From contig CANQGN010000050.1 in the NCBI GenBank assembly GCA_947623215.1, forward strand, positions 1 through 9,354: a stretch of 9,354 nt of DNA, written 5' to 3'. Source of the stretch: an uncultured Clostridia bacterium. Its GTDB lineage: Bacteria; Bacillota; Clostridia; Oscillospirales; Acutalibacteraceae. Under the pieces are notes generated by a model, which saw nothing but the letters and a program-made list of their open reading frames with translations, made no database searches and was not told where the DNA came from. The translations under genes were made by a program, and so were the position numbers. This document shows, piece by piece, positions 1-5,666 of the stretch. Every line of letters begins with the position of its first letter. The first letter of the stretch is position 1.

Positions 1-1610
1 TCGGAGGCCGGCTGCGAGAGCGCAGCCCCGGCCGGCCGCGCTGCAAACAGATCGGGCAGGCTGCCCTCGCCGGCGGGGCCTTCTATTTTGCACTCGTCAA
101 ACCCCACCGTAAGCGGGGGGAAGGAAAGGGCGTCAAACGAGTGAAAATCGGTTTGCCAGGCGCGGTTTAACGCGGCCAGATCCCCTTTGTAGCGGCGGCG
201 CATGGCGGCGCGAAAATCTGCCAGGGCAAAGGGGTCGGCGCACCAGTAACCGGCGTGGGCGTGGTAGGTGCCGCAGGTGGCGGTGGGCCAGTTGCCGTGC
301 CACACGCTGGTAATGGCCTCGCCAAAGTCGCCCGAAATGCCAAAAAGCAGCCCCTCAAACACCGAGTGGTCTTGGTAGTGGCGGGCAAAGGCAGCTAAAA
401 AGCGGTCGACGTAGCGCCAAAAGCGTTTGTCCCAAAACGATTGTACTTTGGATTCTATGCGGTGCTCGGCGCAGCAAAGGCCGTGGTGCTCGGGCGAGTG
501 TAAAAACCAGTCCGGCAGAGAATAGCCCGGCCCCGCTATAAGGAAAGGCAGCCATTTGAGCCCCGCCGCCCGAATGGCGGAAAGCTCGGCGTCCCAATGT
601 GAGAAATCCCACTGCCCCTTGCCTTTTTCTTCACAGGTACGCCAGGTGACGTATTGCTCTACCGAAGTATAGCCAATCGCCTTTAAACGCGCCAGTTCGG
701 TGGGATTGGCGCCGCCAATGCCGCAGCAAAGCTCCGCGCCCGGCCCCGGCCCGGGGCAGGCGGCGGCAAGCGGGGGGAAGTAGTCTAACGCCGGGGCGGC
801 GTTTTGTTTTTTCTTTCCGGCGGTAACGGCGCAGGCGTCGGCCGGCGGGGTGGGGCTGTCTGCCACGCAGCGAAAGCCCACCGCTTCATTCGCGCCGCCG
901 CCCAAAATGCTGTGGCGGCGGGCTAAGCGCAAATCGGCCGCCGGGGAGTGAAAGCTGCCCCCCCGGCAAACCCGCGCACCGCCCCAACCGTCTTCTGACA
1001 CGGTTTGCTCTTTGGCGGTGTAGGGCAGGTGCCAGGCGTTTACGTACTGGTAGACGTTGCCCGCCATGTCGTAGAGGCCGTAGGGGTTCGGCGGGTAGCT
1101 GCCCACGGGGGAGGTCGCCTCGTACCCGTCGTCTGCAAAGTGGTCGCACCAGGGGTCGCCGCTGTTTTTGTCGGAAAAATTCGCCCGCGCCTTGCCCCGG
1201 TCATACGGGGCGGCGTTGCCCCAGGGGTAGCGGGGGTTTGCCCGGCCGCCTTTGGCGGCATACTCCCACTCCGCCTCGGTAGGCAGGCGCTTGCCCGCCC
1301 AGGCGGCGTAGGCCGCGCAGTCGGCCGCGGTTACGTTTACCACCGGGTACTCCGGGCAGTCGGCAAAGTAGGTTTTGCCGCCCGCAAAGGGAGGCGCGGC
1401 GGGGGGCGCGTGGCCGGTCGCCTCGCAAAAGCGGCGGTATTCGGCGTTGGTCACGGGGGTGGCGTCCATCAAAAAGCCGGGGGTGGTAAAGGCGTGCACC
1501 GGCTGTTCGTCGGCGTAGCCGTCGGTAGAGCCCAGCTGCGCCTCGCCCGCCGGTATGGGCACCATGGTTTTACCGTCCGGCCAGCGAATGGATTCGGGTT
1601 TGACTTTCAT
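1..1610 (-). CDS. SUMF1/FGE-like domain fused to GH42/GH14-like glycoside hydrolase, partial (C-terminus beyond left edge)
   Basis: Reading leftward from ATG at 1610-1608 the frame stays open for 536 codons and leaves the window without a stop. AGGAGG at 1618-1623, 7 nt upstream, fixes the start. No signal peptide is visible, so it is probably cytosolic. Residues about 14-252 form a SUMF1 (formylglycine-generating-enzyme-like) domain: VTNAEYRRF (53-61), GKRLPTEAEWEYAAKGG (106-122), YPWGN (128-132), PYGLYDMAGNVYQY (176-189), RVCRGGSF (213-220) and GFRC (245-248). The two cysteines that make true FGE an oxidase align with Ser222 and Leu227, so sulfatase activation is unlikely. After a Pro/Ala-rich linker (about 253-290), residues 295-536 resemble a clan GH-A barrel of GH42/GH14 type: WDFSHWD (334-340), GISGDFGEA (424-432, Glu431 the likely acid/base) and LNRAWQTDF (481-489). 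The nucleophile Glu would lie past the edge. It is the third gene after coaX and tsaD (39-nt gap). Substrate unknown; family assignment from motifs only. Confidence 0.85.
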   Translation of the reverse strand, partial: MKVKPESIRWPDGKTMVPIPAGEAQLGSTDGYADEQPVHAFTTPGFLMDATPVTNAEYRRFCEATGHAPPAAPPFAGGKTYFADCPEYPVVNVTAADCAAYAAWAGKRLPTEAEWEYAAKGGRANPRYPWGNAAPYDRGKARANFSDKNSGDPWCDHFADDGYEATSPVGSYPPNPYGLYDMAGNVYQYVNAWHLPYTAKEQTVSEDGWGGARVCRGGSFHSPAADLRLARRHSILGGGANEAVGFRCVADSPTPPADACAVTAGKKKQNAAPALDYFPPLAAACPGPGPGAELCCGIGGANPTELARLKAIGYTSVEQYVTWRTCEEKGKGQWDFSHWDAELSAIRAAGLKWLPFLIAGPGYSLPDWFLHSPEHHGLCCAEHRIESKVQSFWDKRFWRYVDRFLAAFARHYQDHSVFEGLLFGISGDFGEAITSVWHGNWPTATCGTYHAHAGYWCADPFALADFRAAMRRRYKGDLAALNRAWQTDFHSFDALSFPPLTVGFDECKIEGPAGEGSLPDLFAARPAGAALSQPAS

Positions 1611-1649
1611 CGTAATTCCTCCTGTTCGGTTGGAATAAAAGTTCGATAG

Positions 1650-2657
1650 TTAACCCTCGACAATGCTGCGGGTGGCGGCGGCGTTGAGGGTCTGGTCGGC
1701 AAAATGCCCGGCCGCTGCCTCATAGTACGCCTGTACCCCCACCATGGCGGCGTTATCGCCACACAGCGGTGGGTCGGGGGCAAAAAAGGCGAGGTTGGCT
1801 GCCCGGCATGCCTGCTCCATTTGGCGGCGGAGCAGCCGGTTGGCCGAAACCCCCCCGGCCAGCGCCACCCGGCTAAAGCCGTACTGGGCGGCGGCCGCCA
1901 TGGTCTTTTCGGTGAGCAAATCGCAAATGCTCCGCCGTACCGAGGCCGCGAGGTCGGGCAGGCTGTAGGCTTCTCCCTTTTGCTCGCACCGGTGAATCAC
2001 GTTCACCACGTAGGTTTTGAGTCCCGAAAAGCTAAAGTCCAGCGGGCGGCCCTCTACCTGCGGGCGGGGCAGGGCGTAGGCGGCGGGGTTGCCCTCTTCC
2101 GCCGCCGCGTCTAAATGCACGCCGCCGGGGTAGGGCAGCCCCATGGCGCGGGCGGTTTTATCAAAGCATTCGCCCGCCGCGTCGTCGCGCGTGGCGCCCA
2201 AAATGCGGTAATCGGTGTAAGAATCTACCCCCACCAAATGGGTGTGCCCGCCCGAGACGACAAGGCACAAAAAAGGGGGTTCCAGCGCCGGGTGGGTAAT
2301 GTAATTGGCGGCCACGTGCCCCCGCAGGTGGTGTACCGCCACCAGCGGCAGCCCGGTGGCGAGGCTAAGCCCCTTGGCAAAGTTGACCCCCACCAGCAGC
2401 GCCCCTATGAGTCCCGGCCAGGCGGTTACCGCCACAGCGCCAAGGTCGGCGTAGCCGCAGCCGGCCTCTGCCAGCGCCCGGGCGGTAAGCCCCGCAATGG
2501 CCTCCGCATGGCGGCGAGAGGCGATTTCGGGCACTACGCCGCCATACAGGGCGTGTTCTTCTATTTGCGACGCCACGACGGACGAGAGCACCCGCCGCCC
2601 CTCGGTTATGGCAACGGCGGTTTCGTCGCACGAGGATTCAATGCTTAAAATGCGCAT
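1650..2657 (-). CDS. tsaD: tRNA N6-adenosine threonylcarbamoyltransferase TsaD
   Basis: TsaD (Kae1/YgjD/Gcp family) transfers threonylcarbamoyl from threonylcarbamoyl-AMP to A37 of ANN-decoding tRNAs, giving t6A, together with TsaB and TsaE in the cytoplasm. The 335-residue length is standard and the N-terminus MRILSIESSCDETAVA is the family hallmark. GGVVPEIASRRH lies at 39-50. The metal-binding HxxxH is His110/His114 (HLRGH), with a further metal-ligand Asp301 in CGDNAA (299-304). Nucleotide-site motifs are SGGHTH (135-140), FSFSGLKT (208-215) and LAGGVSANRLLR (266-277). The usual GEAFDK box reads GECFDK (162-167), a small Ala-to-Cys change. The start is ATG at 2657, with a purine-rich AAGGGG just upstream inside the end of coaX. 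It lies 4 nt after the coaX stop, so the two are almost certainly co-transcribed and may be translationally coupled. tsaB and tsaE are not in this window. Identity is secure. Confidence 0.97.
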   Translation of the reverse strand: MRILSIESSCDETAVAITEGRRVLSSVVASQIEEHALYGGVVPEIASRRHAEAIAGLTARALAEAGCGYADLGAVAVTAWPGLIGALLVGVNFAKGLSLATGLPLVAVHHLRGHVAANYITHPALEPPFLCLVVSGGHTHLVGVDSYTDYRILGATRDDAAGECFDKTARAMGLPYPGGVHLDAAAEEGNPAAYALPRPQVEGRPLDFSFSGLKTYVVNVIHRCEQKGEAYSLPDLAASVRRSICDLLTEKTMAAAAQYGFSRVALAGGVSANRLLRRQMEQACRAANLAFFAPDPPLCGDNAAMVGVQAYYEAAAGHFADQTLNAAATRSIVEG

Positions 2658-2661
2658 ACCC

Positions 2662-3435
2662 TTACCCCTTTCGGTTGCGCTCGTAAATCAGCCGCAGCCC
2701 TTCGAGCAGCAGCGTTTCGTTCAGCAGCACCCGGCGCTTGCAGTAGGGGGCCACCTCGCTTGCCCGCCCGCCGGTGGCTACCACCGTGGCGGCGGGCTGC
2801 CCCAGTTCTGCCTCTATGCGTTCTATCATACCGTCCATCATAGAGGCCGCGCCGTAAATTAAGCCCGACTGCATGGCCGCCACCGTGTTGCGGCCTATGA
2901 CCGTTTGGGGGTTTTTGAGGCTTACATGGGGCAGCTGAGAGGTGCGGGCCGAAAGGGCGTCCAGCGAAATGCCAATGCCGGCGGCAATGGTGCCCCCCAA
3001 AAAAGCGCCGTTTTTGCCCAGCACCGAAATGGTGGTGGCGGTGCCGAGGTCAAAAATAATGCAGGGCAGGGGGTAAAGGGCCAGGGCGGCCACCCCCCCG
3101 CATACCAAGTCCGCCCCCGCCTGCGCGGGGTCGTCTATTTGAATATTCAGCCCGGTTTTCACCCCGCTGCCCACTACCAGCGGGGTAACCCCCAGCGTTT
3201 GCTCTACCGCGCGGCAGAGCGGTTCGGTTAAAATGGGCACCACCGAGCTGACCGCCGCGCCCGAAAACCCGTCGGTCGAAAGCCCGCGAAAAGAAAGCAG
3301 CGCCTGAAGCTCTACCGCGTACTGGTCTTCCGTTCGGTCGCGGTCGGTCACCAAACGGGCGGTGAGCAGCAGCTCCCGCTCGCGGTATACCCCTAAGGTA
3401 ATGCAGGTGTTGCCAACGTCCATAACAAGCAGCAC
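2662..3435 (-). CDS. coaX: Type III pantothenate kinase CoaX
   Basis: CoaX phosphorylates pantothenate with ATP (and a monovalent cation), the first committed step of coenzyme A synthesis. The type III family belongs to the ASKHA fold and is not inhibited by CoA. The 257-residue length is normal. Visible motifs are MDVGNT (5-10, phosphate-binding Asp6), FDLGTATT (128-135, Asp129), GGTIAAGI (147-154), IGRNTVAAMQSG (180-191) and ATGGRA (220-225). The segment that usually reads G-x-D-R reads GADL at 107-110, so the Arg reported to contact pantothenate is Leu here; the rest of the site is intact. The start is GTG at 3435, chosen because GGAGGT (3445-3450) sits 9 nt upstream and MLLVMDVGNT is the expected N-terminus; the ATG at 3423 is 21 nt from that site. 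It is the first gene of the operon with tsaD, read from the promoter at 3465-3493. Confidence 0.96.
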   Translation of the reverse strand: MLLVMDVGNTCITLGVYRERELLLTARLVTDRDRTEDQYAVELQALLSFRGLSTDGFSGAAVSSVVPILTEPLCRAVEQTLGVTPLVVGSGVKTGLNIQIDDPAQAGADLVCGGVAALALYPLPCIIFDLGTATTISVLGKNGAFLGGTIAAGIGISLDALSARTSQLPHVSLKNPQTVIGRNTVAAMQSGLIYGAASMMDGMIERIEAELGQPAATVVATGGRASEVAPYCKRRVLLNETLLLEGLRLIYERNRKG

Positions 3436-3444
3436 AGCACATAC

Positions 3445-3450
3445 ACCTCC
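3445..3450 (-). promoter_or_regulatory. Ribosome binding site deciding the coaX GTG start
   Basis: GGAGGT on the minus strand lies 9 nt from GTG at 3435. The out-of-frame ATG at 3442-3440 is only 2 nt away and cannot be used. Confidence 0.75.
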
Positions 3451-3464
3451 GTGCGTTTTTTCTC

Positions 3465-3493
3465 ATTATAGTCCGTTGGCCGACAAATTGCAA
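3465..3493 (-). promoter_or_regulatory. Sigma-A promoter of the coaX-tsaD operon
   Basis: On the minus strand a -35 TTGCAA (3493-3488; 4 of 6 consensus) is followed after exactly 17 nt by a perfect -10 TATAAT (3470-3465). Transcription would begin near 3458, giving a leader of about 23 nt with GGAGGT at 3450-3445 before the GTG start. The leader is too short for a riboswitch. Confidence 0.8.
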
Positions 3494-3527
3494 GCAAAAA
3501 GCCGCGGTTAAAGCCCGCCAAAGCCGC

Positions 3528-3556
3528 TTGACAGCGAATTGCCGGAAGAGTATAAT
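3528..3556 (+). promoter_or_regulatory. Perfect-consensus sigma-A promoter of the MMPL operon
   Basis: TTGACA (3528-3533), a 17-nt spacer and TATAAT (3551-3556) match the sigma-A/sigma-70 consensus at all 12 positions with optimal spacing. The expected start is near 3563, leaving a leader of about 28 nt before the TTG codon at 3591. It faces away from the coaX promoter; the two -35 boxes are 34 nt apart (3494-3527). Confidence 0.9.
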
Positions 3557-3574
3557 AAAACCATGAGAAAAAAG

Positions 3575-3581
3575 AAAGGGG
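3575..3581 (+). promoter_or_regulatory. Ribosome binding site deciding the MMPL TTG start
   Basis: AAAGGGG lies 9 nt upstream of TTG at 3591. An in-frame TGA at 3564-3566 excludes an earlier start, and the first in-frame ATG (residue 56) would remove the first membrane segment. The ATG at 3563 is in another frame. Confidence 0.7.
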
Positions 3582-3590
3582 CTTTGCGCG

Positions 3591-5666
3591 TTGGAACGCT
3601 TTTTTGCCGCCACGCTGCGCCGCCGGTACTGGCTTTTGGGTCTGTTTGCCGTGGCCTTTGCGGTTTGTTTGGTGCTCAAAGGGCAGGTATCGGTCAATTA
3701 CCAAATAGAAGATTATCTGCCGCCGGACAGCCCCTCTACCAAAGCCACAGAAGTAATGCGCGAGGAATTTCGCGAGGGGATTCCCTCGGTGCGGGTGATG
3801 CTGCGGGAGGTTTCACTGCCCCGGGCGCTGGCGGTGAAAAACCGGCTGGCCGCCCTGCCGGGGGTGCGGCAGGTCACGTTTTTAGACGACAGCGTAAGCC
3901 TGACGTTACCGGAAGAAGCCCTGCCCGCCAAAACGGTAGAACAATGGTACCGGCAGGGTAACGCGCTGCTGCTGGTAACCTTAGAAGAAGGGCAAACCCA
4001 CGCCGCCGTACCGGCCATTCGGGCGGTGGTGGGAGAGACCGCCGCCATGACCGGCAGCGCCGTTTCTACCGCCGTGGCGACCGAGAGCACGCTGGCCGAA
4101 ATTCGCGTGATTGCGCTTTTTTCGGTATTGTTTGTGCTGGCGGTGCTTTGCCTTACCATGCGCTCCTTTGCCGAGCCGCTGCTGGTGCTGGCCGGTATTG
4201 GGGTGGCGGTGGTGCTGAACGCCGGTACCCACCTGGTGTTTGGCGAAATCTCCTTTGTTACCAACGCCGCCGGCAGCATTCTGCAGCTGGCCGTCTCGCT
4301 GGATTATTCGGTCTTTTTGCTTCATCGGTTTGAGGAATGCCGGAGCCAGTGCCCCACCCCCGCCGCCGCCATGGCGCGGGCGCTGCGTATGTCTGCTTCT
4401 TCCGTTACGGCCAGCGGCGTTACCACCGTTATCGGCTTTTTGGCGCTGGCCTTCATGCGCTTTCGCATTGGGCCGGACTTGGGGCTGGCGCTGGCCAAGG
4501 GGGTGGCTATCAGCCTGCTTACCGTCTTCTTCTTTTTGCCCTCGCTGGTGCTGCTGTGCGCCCCGCTGGTAGACCGTACCCGCCACCGCCCCTTTGTGCC
4601 CTCCTTTACCCGCTTTGGGCGGCTGGTGCGGCGGCTGGCGCTGCCCATGGCGCTCGCCTTTGCGGTGGTCATCGCCCCCGCTTTTTTAGCCTCCGGCGCC
4701 AACTCGTTTTACTACGGCGCCTCGCATATCTTCGGCCCCGAAACCGCTTTGGGGCAAGATACCGCCGCCATAGAAGAAACCTTTGGCGCGGGCGACACCT
4801 ACGTGCTCATGGTGCCGCGCGGCAACCGGGCGGCGGAGGGGCGGCTTTCGCAGGCGCTGCGGGCGCTGCCGCACGTAACCGGGCTGCTCTCTTACGTCGA
4901 TTCGGTAGGGGCGCAAATCCCCACCGGGGCGCTGCCGCAGCAAACCCTCGCCCGGCTGGAGTCAGAGCACTACACCCGCTTTGTGCTTTCGGTGGATTTG
5001 CCGTATGAGGGAGAAGAAACCGAGCGGCTGGTGGGAGCGGTGCGAAGCGCGGCAGAGGTCGAATATCCCGGCGGCTGGTACCTGGCCGGGCAGGGGGTAA
5101 GCACCTGCGACTTAAAAGAAACCGTAACCGCCGACATGTTAAAGGTCAATCTGCTGGCGGTGGGGGCTATTTTTGCGGTGCTGGTGGCAACGCTGCGCTC
5201 GCTGCTGCCGCCGGTGCTGCTGGTGCTGTGTATTGAAACGGCCATTTGGCTGAATTTGGCGGTGCCCTACTTTACCGGCCAGCCGATTTTTTACTTAGCC
5301 TACCTTATCATCAGCTCGGTGCAGCTGGGGGCCACGGTAGACTACGCCATTTTGCTGACCGGCCGCTATACCGAAAACCGCGCCCGCCTGCCAAAGGGCG
5401 AGGCGGCGGCCAAAACGGTGGCAGACGTAACCGCCTCTATTTTAACCTCCGGCAGCGCCCTTACGGTGGTGGGGCTGCTGCTCGGGCGGCTTTCTACCAA
5501 CCAGCTGTTGGCGCAAATTGGGCAGTTAATCGGCCGGGGGGCGCTTTTCTCGCTGGCGCTGGTGCTGCTGGTGCTGCCGGGGCTTTTAATGTTGTTAGAC
5601 CGGCTGGTGATCGGCCGCCGGGGGGCGGGCCTTCACCGCCCGGGAAAGGAGTCGAACGCGCAATGA
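3591..5666 (+). CDS. MMPL/RND-superfamily membrane transporter
   Basis: A 691-residue integral membrane protein with the duplicated RND/MMPL layout: one membrane helix, an extracytoplasmic domain, then five helices, twice over. TM1 is about 13-29, followed by an outer domain (30-170) that starts with the family-typical DYLPPDSPS (41-49). TM2-6 lie at about 172-325. The second half has TM7 at about 347-368, an outer domain (369-515) and TM8-12 at about 517-671. The MMPL proton-relay Asp-Tyr pairs are visible in both halves: SLDYSVFLLHRFEE (236-249, Asp238) and GATVDYAILLTGRY (580-593, Asp584). Such proteins export lipids, glycolipids or hydrophobic compounds using proton-motive force; the substrate here cannot be read from sequence. 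Translation starts at TTG 3591. The stop overlaps the ATG of the next gene (ATGA, 5663-5666), so the two products are probably made in step and may act together. Expression from a consensus promoter suggests strong transcription unless repressed. Confidence 0.92.
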   Translation: MERFFAATLRRRYWLLGLFAVAFAVCLVLKGQVSVNYQIEDYLPPDSPSTKATEVMREEFREGIPSVRVMLREVSLPRALAVKNRLAALPGVRQVTFLDDSVSLTLPEEALPAKTVEQWYRQGNALLLVTLEEGQTHAAVPAIRAVVGETAAMTGSAVSTAVATESTLAEIRVIALFSVLFVLAVLCLTMRSFAEPLLVLAGIGVAVVLNAGTHLVFGEISFVTNAAGSILQLAVSLDYSVFLLHRFEECRSQCPTPAAAMARALRMSASSVTASGVTTVIGFLALAFMRFRIGPDLGLALAKGVAISLLTVFFFLPSLVLLCAPLVDRTRHRPFVPSFTRFGRLVRRLALPMALAFAVVIAPAFLASGANSFYYGASHIFGPETALGQDTAAIEETFGAGDTYVLMVPRGNRAAEGRLSQALRALPHVTGLLSYVDSVGAQIPTGALPQQTLARLESEHYTRFVLSVDLPYEGEETERLVGAVRSAAEVEYPGGWYLAGQGVSTCDLKETVTADMLKVNLLAVGAIFAVLVATLRSLLPPVLLVLCIETAIWLNLAVPYFTGQPIFYLAYLIISSVQLGATVDYAILLTGRYTENRARLPKGEAAAKTVADVTASILTSGSALTVVGLLLGRLSTNQLLAQIGQLIGRGALFSLALVLLVLPGLLMLLDRLVIGRRGAGLHRPGKESNAQ

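Noticed and set aside
860..1610. SUMF1/C-type-lectin-like domain as the variable protein of a diversity-generating retroelement
   Set aside because: In those systems the lectin-like domain is C-terminal and sits near a template repeat and reverse transcriptase; here it is N-terminal and neither is present.
1005..1649. Long plus-strand open frame (214 codons) opposite the SUMF1 gene
   Set aside because: It lies antisense to clear SUMF1 motifs, encodes a low-complexity Gly/Val/Arg-rich chain with no family features, and is the expected shadow of a high-GC gene.
2115..2648. Plus-strand open frame of 177 codons across tsaD
   Set aside because: It is antisense to an intact tsaD with all its motifs, and has no ribosome binding site or recognisable protein pattern.
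3498..3530. Three loosely similar AAGCC(C)GC units between the divergent promoters
   Set aside because: The copies differ in length and sequence and are too short to separate from the local base composition.
3436..3590. Riboswitch or replication origin in the divergent region
   Set aside because: Both predicted leaders are under 30 nt, there are no DnaA-box clusters, and the region is accounted for by two promoters and ribosome binding sites.
3713..4586. Two minus-strand open frames of 188 and 201 codons within the transporter
   Set aside because: Their compositions are Ser/Thr/Arg-rich and His/Gln/Gly-rich respectively, as expected from reverse reading of membrane-protein codons, with no promoter or ribosome binding site.
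5246..5662. N-terminal extension of the repeat protein upstream of 5663
   Set aside because: It overlaps the last 139 codons of the transporter in another frame; the extension looks like shadow sequence, while ATG 5663 begins a normal signal peptide and makes an ATGA junction.
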